Source of the DNA: PALSA-693 sp963729695
Lineage (GTDB): Bacteria > Actinomycetota > Acidimicrobiia > Acidimicrobiales > Palsa-688
Direction of reading: 5' to 3'
NCBI GenBank assembly: GCA_963729695.1
Contig: CAVSOT010000001.1
Coordinates: forward strand, 558,001 to 622,000
DNA length: 64,000 nt
Shown: positions 36,528-45,803 of the stretch, in pieces
Layout of the letters: the number at the start of each line of letters is the position of its first letter
Numbering within the stretch: the stretch's first letter is position 1
The notes under the pieces: generated by a model
Databases searched by the model: none
Seen by the model: the letters and a program-made list of their open reading frames with translations, nothing else
Told to the model about the DNA's origin: nothing
Position numbers and translations under genes: made by a program

Positions 36528-38258
36528 TTACCCGAAAAGTCTCTGCCCCGGAAGTACGGTCTCGGTGTCGCGCCCGGACCTGAAGACCGTTCCTGGGGTG
36601 GCTCCGGCCAACGCTCCACGGTGGGTGGTAACGACCCCATTGACTATGGTCCACTCTATGCCGGTTGGACGGCTGTAGAGCCGACGTCCTCCGGCCGGTA
36701 GATCTGCCCGGAACTCGATGCTCCCCGGACCGACACTCGACGGATCGAACACCACTAAGTCCGCCGACCAGCCTGGTGCGAGCCGCCCACGACCCTTGAG
36801 CCCGTAGAAGCGGGCAGGAACATCGGTGATGCGCCAGACAGCCTCCTCCAGGGACAGCAGCTGACGCTTGCGCACAGCTTCAGACAGGAAGGTCGTATGC
36901 ATGCAAAAGGTATTCAGCATGTCCAAGTGAGCGCCTGAATCCGATCCTCCGAGCACAGCACGCTCATCTCGCCACAGCTCGACCCGCTGCGCCCACAAAG
37001 CATCGTTGTCCTCGAAGTGGAGAAGGATGCCGGTCAGCAACTCATCGGCGATGACAATATCGAGCAAGGCGTCAAAGCCGTCTACACCTCTCTCGGCGGC
37101 TATGTCGCCCACCCGTCGGCCGACAAGAGGGCCCAGCGCCGGGGAAGCAGTATCACCGATGGTGCAATTCTCCCAGTCGGTCACCTCCCTCGTCTGATAC
37201 AAAGGAGCTCCCACCCGAAGCTTCGCCCGTACCGCCGGATCGCGGAGTGCTTGTATCCGTTCCGGAGGCGATGCCCGAAAGATCAAATCTGCCCAGCCAG
37301 GAATACCGTTATAGACAAAACCCGTCAGGAAGTTCAGACGAACCGTGGGCGGCATAGGCAACGTCAAGCCCCGCACCATGGCATCCTCGGACGCGGCCCG
37401 ATCGGAGAGCGATAGAAGAGATTCTCTCCGCTCGCGGTCGCCATCGCCCGCCAGGACGGTCAAAAGGTTCCAGTTCAGTGGCCTCCGTGCTGCTCTGGAC
37501 ATGGCGATCATGTTCTCCACATCGCCGGCGGTGAACTCACGCAGCGTGCTCGGAATGAACTCCAAGGTGGTGCCCTCGTGATCGGAAACCGAGGCCGCCA
37601 GGGTCACCAATTCGTCGCCGTCGGCCCAGCGCGATGGGACAGGATCGCCGTGGTGGTCTCGATGCGCCGGACCGTGCGAGGACGAGAAGCCCAGTGCGCC
37701 TTCATCCAGGGATTGATGGAGAAGGCGAACCAGGTGGTCGACCTCGTCGGCCGTAGCGGTGCGGCCGACAGCATCTTCGCCCATCACCAATCGCCGCAAT
37801 GTGCTGTGGCCCACCAGGAATCCCACGTTCGCACCGACACCACCATCCAGGCGAGCAAGCCACGAACCGAATGTGTCCCAGTTCAGGTCCAGGCTGTTCT
37901 CGAGCGAGTCGAGGGGCATACCCTCGACCCTGGCGAGCATCGGCACCAAGTACTCGGCCGCGTCAGGGGTTATCGGGGCGATGGTGAAGCCACAATTCCC
38001 GCCAATGACGGACGTCACCCCATGGAGCGAGGAAGGCGTCACGGCCGGATCCCACATGACATGAGGGTCATAGTGGGTGTGGAGATCGACAAAGCCGGGA
38101 GCGACCACCAGACCGTCAGCGTCCAGTACGGCGCGTGCGGCTTCGTCGACCTCTCCCACTGCCGCAATCGTTCCGCCCCGAATACCGATATCCCCGTTGC
38201 GGGCTTGTCGCCCCGTGCCGTCGACGATCAAGCCGCCCCGAATCACCAAATCCAGCAC
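36528..38258 (-). CDS. N-acyl-D-amino-acid deacylase/D-aminoacylase-like amidohydrolase
   Basis: A 576-residue amidohydrolase (amidohydrolase-3/D-aminoacylase type). Landmarks: VIRGGLIVDGTGRQARNGDI, metal motif VDLHTHYDPHVMWDP, VIGGNCGFTIAPI, a GFSSSHGPAHRDHHGDPVPS loop, and GGSDSGAHLDMLNTFCMHT with the catalytic aspartate. Length fits the family. It removes acyl or similar groups from a C-N or lactam-type bond; the true substrate is unknown, and relatives in degradation clusters often act on non-amino-acid compounds. Two broken relatives lie at 24.9 and 38.5 kb. Confidence 0.87.
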   Translation of the reverse strand: MLDLVIRGGLIVDGTGRQARNGDIGIRGGTIAAVGEVDEAARAVLDADGLVVAPGFVDLHTHYDPHVMWDPAVTPSSLHGVTSVIGGNCGFTIAPITPDAAEYLVPMLARVEGMPLDSLENSLDLNWDTFGSWLARLDGGVGANVGFLVGHSTLRRLVMGEDAVGRTATADEVDHLVRLLHQSLDEGALGFSSSHGPAHRDHHGDPVPSRWADGDELVTLAASVSDHEGTTLEFIPSTLREFTAGDVENMIAMSRAARRPLNWNLLTVLAGDGDRERRESLLSLSDRAASEDAMVRGLTLPMPPTVRLNFLTGFVYNGIPGWADLIFRASPPERIQALRDPAVRAKLRVGAPLYQTREVTDWENCTIGDTASPALGPLVGRRVGDIAAERGVDGFDALLDIVIADELLTGILLHFEDNDALWAQRVELWRDERAVLGGSDSGAHLDMLNTFCMHTTFLSEAVRKRQLLSLEEAVWRITDVPARFYGLKGRGRLAPGWSADLVVFDPSSVGPGSIEFRADLPAGGRRLYSRPTGIEWTIVNGVVTTHRGALAGATPGTVFRSGRDTETVLPGQRLFG

Positions 38259-38469
38259 ATCACTCTCCCCTGCGTATTTTGGGCCTGCAATACGGAACAG
38301 ACTCTAGTCCGACTTCCGCTCGACCCAACACTCGGGGCAAAAGCTCGGGCCGTCAACGTCCGTATGGGCCGAGACCGAGCCAGAGCCACCAAGTCGCAAC
38401 CCACACCAGCCGTCCGTCAACGGGAGGAACTTACTCCTGTCAAGATATCTAGTAGATGCTCTACCTTAT

Positions 38470-38890
38470 TATACAATCGAGCGATTACGACCGGCACGAA
38501 GGAGTTGGCCGGGGCGGCTGCCGTGAGCTCTCCGCCGCGCATGAGGACTCGGCCATTGACAACGGTGGCCATGTATCCCTGGGCCTGCTGGACGAGACGG
38601 CGGGCCCCCAGGTAGGTCTTCTACAACTTGCGGCATTAGCGGGGCTACGACGTCGCGGTCGGAAATGGTGATCTCGGCGGCGTATCAGCGTGCGAGGAGT
38701 CCATGGTCGTGCATACGCCACAGCTGTGCCGGCTGCCATGTCATCATGCGGATTGCCTCCTCGATGGTAATCATCTGCCGCTCGCTAACCCAGTACGCCA
38801 GCATGTACGTTTGGATCGAAGCGTCAATTATCTAGCTGCCGTGTGCTCCGGAGTCCGAGAAGGTCATCGCGGTATGAGGATTTCGTGACC
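38470..38890 (-). pseudogene. Deacylase-like protein, C-terminal remnant
   Basis: The minus strand reads AMTFSDSGAHGS-stop-IIDASIQTY, then MLAYWVSERQMITIEEAIRM, MTWQPAQLWRMHDHGLLAR-stop-YAAE, and VVNGRVLMRGGELTAAAPAN. This is the C-terminal fifth of a D-aminoacylase-like protein, with two stops and at least one shift. The front is missing. Confidence 0.75.
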
Positions 38891-39104
38891 GCTGCACAAG
38901 TTCGTGCTCAGGTTGAGCCGTAATCCAACGAAGGAAGAAGGTGCGGAAGGCATTCTCAAGCGCCAAATGGATCATCGCCTCGACTGGGTGGGCTCTCCGT
39001 CGACGCGCCTCTTCAGCAACAGTTGGGTTGCATCCGAGCGGTGAGCACAGGACATACAGCTTTTCGAAACCAGGTCGATCCGGCTCCGCTCCAATCGTTT
39101 TCCC
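38891..39104. other. Short non-coding gap
   Basis: Nothing recognisable. Confidence 0.3.
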
Positions 39105-39503
39105 CTAGTCGCCATGATGCGCGGCGTTGACCAATCGGTTGCGTACTTCAGGATGGCTAAGCAATCGGCGCTGATTCTGTAGCGGTCTATCCCGGATCTC
39201 CCGCCACTCGGGCCCGCAGTCGAGCGAGAGGCGCATCAGATGCACGAGCGAGACGACTTCGTCCCAGGTTACCAGCAGCGATGCCACCGGTCGCCTGCCA
39301 GAGGTCGCGTGCCAGTCGCTGCGCGACGTCGTTAAGCCGGCCGCAGCTGATTGGAGGGCATCGAGCAGCTCGCGCTTCATCAGCTCCATGTTGTCGTCGT
39401 TCGCGGCCTCCTCGAACGCGCGCTCCCCCATCGCCCAGGTCCGAAAGGCGCAGTGCCCGACCGCAGCTAAGTAGTTGAATCCCACCAATACGACCTCAGC
39501 CAT
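39105..39503 (-). CDS. Hypothetical helical protein at island edge
   Basis: About 132 residues if started at ATG 39503 (MAEVVLVGFNYLAAVGHCAF). No known domain is recognised; the sequence looks mostly helical with an acidic middle. The open frame extends to 39644, but that extension is simply the antisense of the tRNA-derived repeat. It is the last possible gene before the right att repeat and could belong to the element. Reality as a gene is moderately supported. Confidence 0.4.
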   Translation of the reverse strand: MAEVVLVGFNYLAAVGHCAFRTWAMGERAFEEAANDDNMELMKRELLDALQSAAAGLTTSRSDWHATSGRRPVASLLVTWDEVVSLVHLMRLSLDCGPEWREIRDRPLQNQRRLLSHPEVRNRLVNAAHHGD

Positions 39504-39591
39504 CAATGCCCCCGGGAGGCAGGCGAAAGAGGAGACGAGAAACGAACTAGCGCCAACCCCGTGCCCAGGGTGGCGCGTCAACGACCAGGAT

Positions 39592-39643
39592 CTGACTGTT
39601 AATCCGTCGGTTGAGAGTTCGAGTCTCTCCCCCGGAGCAGCCA
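39592..39643 (+). repeat. Right att-like direct repeat: 3' half of tRNA-Asn
   Basis: 52 bases nearly identical (one mismatch) to 17206-17257. Anticodon loop with GTT, T-arm and 3' acceptor strand are present. Upstream bases cannot form the anticodon stem (TCTGA against TCCGT) or the acceptor stem, so no full tRNA. It marks the right junction of the accessory region: rpoD lies only 86 bp beyond. Confidence 0.8.
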
Positions 39644-39728
39644 CCTTCTCTCGGACCGACCAAGCCGAAGCGACCAGTGGGTCAGCGGACCCGCGCCTCG
39701 CGGCACCCCGCAGGCAGCCGGGGCGACG

Positions 39729-41198
39729 CTACTCGTCGTCGAGGTAGTCGCGGAGGTGCCCGCTGTGCATGGGATGCCGCAACTTGGCCAGCGTCTTCGA
39801 CTCGATCTGCCGGATCCGCTCTCGGGTCACCCCGAACTCCCGGCCGACCTCCTCGAGGGTGCGCATCTCGCCGTCGTCCAGGCCGAAACGCAGCCGGACC
39901 ACCCGTCGCTCCCGTTCGGACAACTCCGAGAGGGCCTCGTTGACGGCCTCGTTGAGCATCGCCCGGGCGGCCGCCTCCGAGGGGGCGATAGCGCCCTCGT
40001 CCTCTATGAGGTCGGACAAGCTGAAGTCGTCCTCGCCCATCGGTTGCTCGAGCGACACCGTCTCCTGGCTTACCTTCAGGATCTCGCGCACCCGGCCCGG
40101 GGTCATCTCGGCCCGGACCGCCACCTCGTCCACGGTCGGCTCCCGCCCGTAGTCCTGGAGCAGCTGGCGCTGGGCCCGCATCACCTTGTTGATGGTGTCC
40201 ACCATGTGCACGGGGATCCGGATGGTGCGCGCCTGGTCGGCGATGGCTCGAGTGATGGCCTGGCGGATCCACCACGTGGCGTAGGTGGAGAACTTGAACC
40301 CCTTGGTGTAGTCGAACTTGTCGACCGCCCGCATGAGGCCCAGGTTGCCCTCCTGGATCAGATCCAGGAACGCCATGCCCCGGTTGCGGTACCGCTTGGC
40401 AATCGACACGACCAGGCGCAGGTTGGACTCGACCAGGATCCGCTTGGCCACCAGACCCTCACGCCGGAGTCTTTCGTCGCGGCCTGTCCCCTCCCGATCG
40501 GATAGGAGCGCAGACTCGTCCTCGCACTCCATGAGCCGTTCCGTGGCCGCCAGGCCCTGCTCGACGCAGCGGGCCAGTACCACCTCTTCGGTGGCGGTCA
40601 GCAGCTTGGCCTTGCCGATCTCCTTGAGGTACATGCGGACGGGATCGGAGGACCCGCCGCTCGACAGGTCCAGGTCGAGACGAGCATCCGGCGAGGAATC
40701 CCGACCTCGGCTCCGGAGCGAACCCGTCGACCCCAGCCGAGCGAGCGCTTCCGACGCTTCCCCGTCCTCGATGAGGGCGTCAGCACTCCCCGACTGGGCC
40801 ACGGCATCCTCGCCGTCATCGGGCTCGGAAACGAAGCCGTCCTGGGCCGCCCCCTCGTCGAGCTCCTGGAAGTCGTCGATCTCTTCGATCTCGGAGATTT
40901 CCTCCAAGGAATCCAGGTCGGTGAGCTCCTCCAGGTCGGTGAGCTCGACCGCTTCAGGACCGAGATCGGTGTCCAGAACGGATTCGAGGTAGGTGTCGTC
41001 CCGCCATTCGATGCCCTCGGCTCGTACCCGACCGATGGTCGCATCGATCAACGCCGGCGTCAGTTCGACCGACTCCATCACGCTGATGAGATCGTCGGGG
41101 GTCAGATAGCCCCGTTCCCGGCCGAGCAGCAACAGCGCGACGAAGTCGACGGTCGGAGCCCCTGCCGACGTAAACGGTATAGCGCCCCCCTCACTCAT
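39729..41198 (-). CDS. rpoD: Primary RNA polymerase sigma factor (RpoD/SigA)
   Basis: A 489-residue sigma-70 protein. Residues 1-180 are an acidic, variable N-terminus (region 1.1-like, rich in ELTDLEELTDL-type repeats). Region 1.2 begins at SDPVRMYLKEIG; region 2 holds the KFDYTKGFKFSTYATWWIRQ -10-recognition helix; region 3 is PVHMVDTINKVMRAQRQLLQ; region 4 has EEVGREFGVTRERIRQIESK, the -35-binding HTH. This is the housekeeping sigma factor that directs core RNA polymerase. Its start overlaps the dnaG stop (ATGA), so the two genes are co-transcribed, an arrangement also known in other bacteria. Confidence 0.97.
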   Translation of the reverse strand: MSEGGAIPFTSAGAPTVDFVALLLLGRERGYLTPDDLISVMESVELTPALIDATIGRVRAEGIEWRDDTYLESVLDTDLGPEAVELTDLEELTDLDSLEEISEIEEIDDFQELDEGAAQDGFVSEPDDGEDAVAQSGSADALIEDGEASEALARLGSTGSLRSRGRDSSPDARLDLDLSSGGSSDPVRMYLKEIGKAKLLTATEEVVLARCVEQGLAATERLMECEDESALLSDREGTGRDERLRREGLVAKRILVESNLRLVVSIAKRYRNRGMAFLDLIQEGNLGLMRAVDKFDYTKGFKFSTYATWWIRQAITRAIADQARTIRIPVHMVDTINKVMRAQRQLLQDYGREPTVDEVAVRAEMTPGRVREILKVSQETVSLEQPMGEDDFSLSDLIEDEGAIAPSEAAARAMLNEAVNEALSELSERERRVVRLRFGLDDGEMRTLEEVGREFGVTRERIRQIESKTLAKLRHPMHSGHLRDYLDDE

Positions 41199-43072
41199 CG
41201 CGTCGCCTCCGTCTGGCGCTCCGCTTCATCGCGAGCCACGAGCCAGCCTACCAACGACTGCTCCGCCTCCAAGGCCGCGCCCCGCCCGGCTGGATCTTCG
41301 GTGCGCATGGTCTCGACGCTCAGCTTCAACCACGAAACAACCGGAGCGTACGCCGCCTGCCCGGCCGCATCAGCTTGACGCCATTCGGATTCGAGGTCAC
41401 GGACGGCGCGGTTACCGGCCCGTTCCGCGAGTCTTATCATGACCGCGTCGGCGTCCGCGTCCGTTTCCTCCACCGTCAGGCGCTGCAAAAGGTCCGCGGC
41501 CTGGGGGTCGGCCGCCTCGATGGCGTCGTGCAACGTCGCCGACACCGACAGGGCCTCGAAGCAGGCGCGCGCCAGTGGATGGGAGAACAGCACGGACTCC
41601 AGCCGATCGGCAACGTCTGCCGGCCGATGGACCGCCAACCGTAAGCCTTCCAACTCCGGACCTGCGAGGGAGATCGGCTCGAGGCCCGCATCGGCCCGCC
41701 CGTCGGGTGCTCCCCCAGCCGGAGCACCGCGTGTGCCATTGCGGGGCTGCGACCCGCCGCCGCGCCCCGAATCCCGGCCTCCGGACGTAGTCCGCTCGGC
41801 CTCGGAAGCGAGCTGCCGTAGTCGACCGGGTTCCACCCGGCAGCGGTCGGCCACCTGCATGAGGTACTGGTCCCGGACCAGCGGGTTGGGATGCTCGGAG
41901 ATCATTCCCATCGCATCGGCGGCGGCTCGGGCCCGTCCCTCGGGCGTCTTGAGATCGGCTCGCCCGAACTGGCGCTCCAGTCGGAAGGCCAGATAGGGCT
42001 GGGCGTCATCGACGGCGCGAACGAGCGCCTCCGGGTCCGCCCGGGCCAGGTCCGCCGGGTCGGTGGCGGCCGGGAGAATCGCCACCCGAATGTCGGCCTC
42101 GAAGCGGCGTTCCCAGTCGTAGTACCGCTCCGCGGCCGCCTGCCCGGCGCCGTCGGCGTCGTAGGCCAGCACGATCCGACGGGCGAAGTTGGTCAACGAC
42201 CGCACGTGGCCATCGGCCAGGGCCGTGCCGCACGTCGCTACTGCCTCCCACACCCCGGCCTGCTGCAGCCCGATGACGTCGGTATACCCCTCGCACACGA
42301 CCACCCGCCCAACATCGACGATGGCCTTCTTGGCCCAGTTCAGCCCGTAGAGCACCCGACTCTTGTCGTAGACCGCGGTGCCGGGAGTGTTCTTGTATTT
42401 GGGGCCGCGACCTCCAGGCAACAGCCGCCCACCCGCACCCAGCGGCTGGCCCGCGGCGTCGAATATGGGAAAGAGCAGCCGGCCGCGAAAGAAATCGGTG
42501 TAGCGGCCGGTCTCGCCCACGGTGGCCAAGCCGGCGTCGACGAGGTCGCGGGGGACGATTTCCAGGGCGCGCACCAGCTGATCCCAGCCCTCGGGAGCCC
42601 AACCAAGCCGGTAATGCCGAACCAGCTCTCCGTCGTAGCCTCGCTCCCGGCGCAGGTAGGACCGGGCCGAGGCGGCGTCGCCGGCGTCCAGCAGGCGGTC
42701 GTGGTACCAGGCGATGGCCTGGGCCAGGGTCTCCTGGATGCGAGCGCGGCGGTGGTGGTCGCGCCCGGCAGCCTGGTCGTCGTGGCGCAGCGTGATCCCG
42801 GCCCGAGCAGCCAGGTTTTCGACCGCCTCCACGAAATCGAGGTGGTCGACCTCCCGAACGAACGTGATCACGTCCCCCTTGGCGCCACATCCGAAGCAGT
42901 AGTAAAAGCCCAGCTCGGCGTTCAAAGAAAACGACGGCGACTTCTCGCTGTGGAACGGACACAGGCCCACCCACCGCGTGCCTACCCGGCGCAGCGCGAG
43001 ATGCTCGCTGGCCACCGCGACGAAATCGGTCGCATCCCGGACCCGGGCGATGTCCTCGTCGACTATCCCCAC
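41195..43072 (-). CDS. dnaG: DNA primase
   Basis: A 625-residue primase. The N-terminal CHC2 zinc finger is seen as CPFHSEKSPSF...YYCFGCGAKGD, followed by the primase core (KSRVLYGLNWAKKAI, VVVCEGYTDVIGLQQAG) and the TOPRIM residues EGYTD and AYDADGAGQ. The C-terminal part is a helicase-binding-type helical region, weakly conserved. It synthesises RNA primers at the replication fork. AAGGA lies six bases before the GTG at 43072. It lies 54 bp after ppdK and overlaps rpoD by four bases. Confidence 0.96.
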   Translation of the reverse strand: MGIVDEDIARVRDATDFVAVASEHLALRRVGTRWVGLCPFHSEKSPSFSLNAELGFYYCFGCGAKGDVITFVREVDHLDFVEAVENLAARAGITLRHDDQAAGRDHHRRARIQETLAQAIAWYHDRLLDAGDAASARSYLRRERGYDGELVRHYRLGWAPEGWDQLVRALEIVPRDLVDAGLATVGETGRYTDFFRGRLLFPIFDAAGQPLGAGGRLLPGGRGPKYKNTPGTAVYDKSRVLYGLNWAKKAIVDVGRVVVCEGYTDVIGLQQAGVWEAVATCGTALADGHVRSLTNFARRIVLAYDADGAGQAAAERYYDWERRFEADIRVAILPAATDPADLARADPEALVRAVDDAQPYLAFRLERQFGRADLKTPEGRARAAADAMGMISEHPNPLVRDQYLMQVADRCRVEPGRLRQLASEAERTTSGGRDSGRGGGSQPRNGTRGAPAGGAPDGRADAGLEPISLAGPELEGLRLAVHRPADVADRLESVLFSHPLARACFEALSVSATLHDAIEAADPQAADLLQRLTVEETDADADAVMIRLAERAGNRAVRDLESEWRQADAAGQAAYAPVVSWLKLSVETMRTEDPAGRGAALEAEQSLVGWLVARDEAERQTEATR

Positions 43073-43126
43073 GTCATGTCCTTAGGGCGCCTCCCAACCC
43101 TGTACGGCGCGATTCTGCCTCTTTCG

Positions 43127-45754
43127 CTAGCCGTTGGCGATGACCGCTTGCGCAGCCGACAGCCTGGCGATAGGTACACGGAACGGCGAGCACGACACGT
43201 AGTCGAGCCCGACCCGGTAGAAGAAGTCGATGGACTCCGGATCACCACCGTGCTCGCCGCAGACGCCGATCTTCAGATCGGGCTTGGTGTGGCGACCTCG
43301 TTTGACTCCGTCCGCCACCAGCTCGCCGACACCGGTCTGATCGATGGTTTCGAAGGGGTTGCGCTTCAGCAGCCCTTCGGTCAGGTAGGCGCTCATCATG
43401 CGCCCCTCGACGTCGTCGCGTGAGAAGCCGAAGGTCATCTGGGTGAGGTCATTGGTGCCGAAGCTGAAGAAGTCGGCCTCTTCAGCGATCTCGTCGGCGC
43501 GCAAGGCGGCCCTGGGCGTCTCGACCATAGTGCCGATGGTGACTTCCAGCTTCTTTCGGCGATTCCCCTTCTCCGCGGCGATGGCGTCCTCCACCCACGA
43601 CCGGGCCAGGCCCAGCTCCTCCCTGGTCACGGTCAGGGGGATCATGATCTCCACCTTGGGCTTGCCGCCCGCGGCCACGCGATCCGTCGCCGCCTCCATC
43701 AAGGCCCGCACCTGCATGCCATACAGCCCCGGCTTGATCACCCCGAGCCGAACGCCCCTCGTGCCGAGCATCGGGTTGAACTCGTGCCAGGCCTGGGCGG
43801 CTTCGAGCAGCCGCTCCTCCTCGGTGGACAGCCCCGACACCGCCCTTTTGATCTCCAGCTCCTCAGTCGACGGGAGAAACTCATGAAGAGGCGGGTCGAG
43901 CAGCCGGACGGTAACTGGCAGCCCGTCCATGGCCTCGAGGATGGCCACGAAGTCCTCCTTCTGGGCCACGCGGAGCTCCTCCAGGGCGGCGGCCTCCTCC
44001 TCGGCGCTGCCGGCGAGGATCATGCGCCGCACGATCGGCAGCCGGTCGTCGGCCAGGAACATGTGCTCCGTGCGGCACAGGCCGATCCCCTCCGCCCCAA
44101 AGGACCGGGCGTTGGCCGAGTCGGGACCGTTGTCGGCGTTGGCCCGCACCGCCAACCGCCCCTTGCGGATCTTGTCGGCCCAACGCAGGATCACATCGAA
44201 CTCGGGCGGGGCCTCCGCTGCACCCAGTTCGGCCTCGCCCAACACGACCCGCCCGGTGCTGCCGTCGACGGAGATCATGTCGCCCTCGTGCACCGTCACG
44301 TCTCCGGCGGTAAAACGGTCGCCGGAAATACGCACCGACTCGGCCCCCACCACCGCCGGCTTGCCCCAGCCTCGGGCCACGACCGCGGCGTGGCTGACCA
44401 ACCCGCCTCGGGCCGTCAGGATGCCCTGGGCCGCGATCATGCCGTGAACGTCCTCGGGTGAGGTTTCGCTGCGGACCAGGATGACCCGCTCGCCCCGGGC
44501 GGCCGCGGCCTCGGCCCTGGTGGCGTCGAAGACAGCGGCACCGACTGCGGCCCCAGGCGACGCGGCCAGCCCGGTGGCAATAACCCGGAGGTTGGTGCCC
44601 TTGAGTTGCGGGTGCAGCACCTGGTCGAGGTGGTCACCCGTGATGCGGGAGATCGCCTCCTCGCGGCTGATCTTCCACCCCCGCTGCTTCGTCATGTCGA
44701 CCGCCATCCGCAAGGCGGCCCGCCCGGTGCGCTTGCCCACCCGGGTCTGCAGCATCCAGAGCTTGCCCTGGTCGATGGTGAACTCCGTGTCGCACATGTC
44801 CCGGTAGTGCCCTTCGAGGCGGGCGAAAATGGCCATCAGCTCCTTGAAGATGGCCGGGAAGCGGTCCTCCAGGGCGGCCAGCGGGAGCGTGTTGCGAATG
44901 CCGGCCACCACGTCCTCGCCCTGGGCGTTGACGAGGAAGTCGCCGTAGGCCCCCTTCGCACCACTCGCCGGGTCCCGGGTGAAGCCCACGCCGGTACCCG
45001 AGTTGTCGTCCCGGTTGCCGAACACCATGGTCTGGACGTTGACGGCAGTGCCCAGGTCGTGAGGAATGCGTTCGCGGACCCGATAGGCCACAGCCCGGGC
45101 GCCGTTCCAGGATCGGAAGACGGCCTCGATCGCCCCGTTCAGCTGCTCGTTGGGTTCTTGGGGAAAAGGATGACCGGTGGCGTCCTCCACGACCCGTTTG
45201 TAGGTTTGGCACAGGTCGCTCAGAGCATCGGCCGGGACCTCGGCGTCGTTGTCAACTCCCGCAGACGCCTTGGCTTCCTCGAAAGGACCGTCGAACAGCC
45301 CACCGTCGATGCCGAGGACGATCCGGCCGTACATGGAGATGAACCGCCGGTAGGAGTCGTAGGCGAAGCGCTCGTCGCTCGTCTGGTCGGCGAGACCCTT
45401 GACCGACGCGTCGTTGAGACCGAGGTTGAGGACCGTATCCATCATCCCCGGCATGGAGAACTTGGCGCCCGAGCGGACGCTCACGAGGAGCGGGTCCGAC
45501 GCGTCGCCCAGTTTTTTCCCCATCGTCTTCTCGAGCCGGCGGACGTGCTTGGCGACCTCGTCGGACAAACCGTCGGGCCAACCGCTGGCCATGTAGGCCC
45601 GGCAGGCGTCGGTCGTGATGGTGAAGCCCGGAGGTACCGGCAGGGCCAGCACCGAGGTCATCTCGGCCAGGTTGGCGCCTTTTCCACCGAGCAGGTCCTT
45701 GAGCTCCATGGGCGGTTTGCGGTACCGGTGGTCGAAGGCAAAAACGAACGTCAT
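43127..45754 (-). CDS. ppdK: Pyruvate, phosphate dikinase
   Basis: An 875-residue enzyme of the usual length. Domains in order: ATP-grasp-type nucleotide domain (LLGGKGANLAEMTSVLALPV at the front, FTRDPASGAKGAYGDFLVNA), the swivelling phosphohistidine domain (TARGGLVSHAAVVARGWGKP, with the catalytic His), and the pyruvate-binding TIM barrel (GLCRTEHMFL, GTNDLTQMTFGFSRDD, and GVCGEHGGDPESI near the end with the C-terminal Cys). It interconverts pyruvate + ATP + Pi with PEP + AMP + PPi, linking glycolysis and gluconeogenesis. It is probably leaderless. Confidence 0.97.
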   Translation of the reverse strand: MTFVFAFDHRYRKPPMELKDLLGGKGANLAEMTSVLALPVPPGFTITTDACRAYMASGWPDGLSDEVAKHVRRLEKTMGKKLGDASDPLLVSVRSGAKFSMPGMMDTVLNLGLNDASVKGLADQTSDERFAYDSYRRFISMYGRIVLGIDGGLFDGPFEEAKASAGVDNDAEVPADALSDLCQTYKRVVEDATGHPFPQEPNEQLNGAIEAVFRSWNGARAVAYRVRERIPHDLGTAVNVQTMVFGNRDDNSGTGVGFTRDPASGAKGAYGDFLVNAQGEDVVAGIRNTLPLAALEDRFPAIFKELMAIFARLEGHYRDMCDTEFTIDQGKLWMLQTRVGKRTGRAALRMAVDMTKQRGWKISREEAISRITGDHLDQVLHPQLKGTNLRVIATGLAASPGAAVGAAVFDATRAEAAAARGERVILVRSETSPEDVHGMIAAQGILTARGGLVSHAAVVARGWGKPAVVGAESVRISGDRFTAGDVTVHEGDMISVDGSTGRVVLGEAELGAAEAPPEFDVILRWADKIRKGRLAVRANADNGPDSANARSFGAEGIGLCRTEHMFLADDRLPIVRRMILAGSAEEEAAALEELRVAQKEDFVAILEAMDGLPVTVRLLDPPLHEFLPSTEELEIKRAVSGLSTEEERLLEAAQAWHEFNPMLGTRGVRLGVIKPGLYGMQVRALMEAATDRVAAGGKPKVEIMIPLTVTREELGLARSWVEDAIAAEKGNRRKKLEVTIGTMVETPRAALRADEIAEEADFFSFGTNDLTQMTFGFSRDDVEGRMMSAYLTEGLLKRNPFETIDQTGVGELVADGVKRGRHTKPDLKIGVCGEHGGDPESIDFFYRVGLDYVSCSPFRVPIARLSAAQAVIANG

Positions 45755-45760
45755 GCCCCG

Positions 45761-45766
45761 AGTCTA
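45761..45766 (-). promoter_or_regulatory. -10 box of leaderless ppdK
   Basis: On the minus strand: TAGACT, six bases, ATG at 45754. No ribosome binding site. Confidence 0.55.
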
Positions 45767-45803
45767 AAAGCTCGGATGGGTGAACCCGTTCCGCTCGAGG
45801 GAG

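Noticed and set aside
39560..39643. Complete tRNA-Asn gene
   Set aside because: The 3' half is perfect but upstream bases do not pair as anticodon or acceptor stem, so it is only a half, as at 17206.
39504..39644. N-terminal extension of the 39.1-kb hypothetical protein
   Set aside because: It is the antisense translation of the tRNA-derived repeat, a common annotation artefact.
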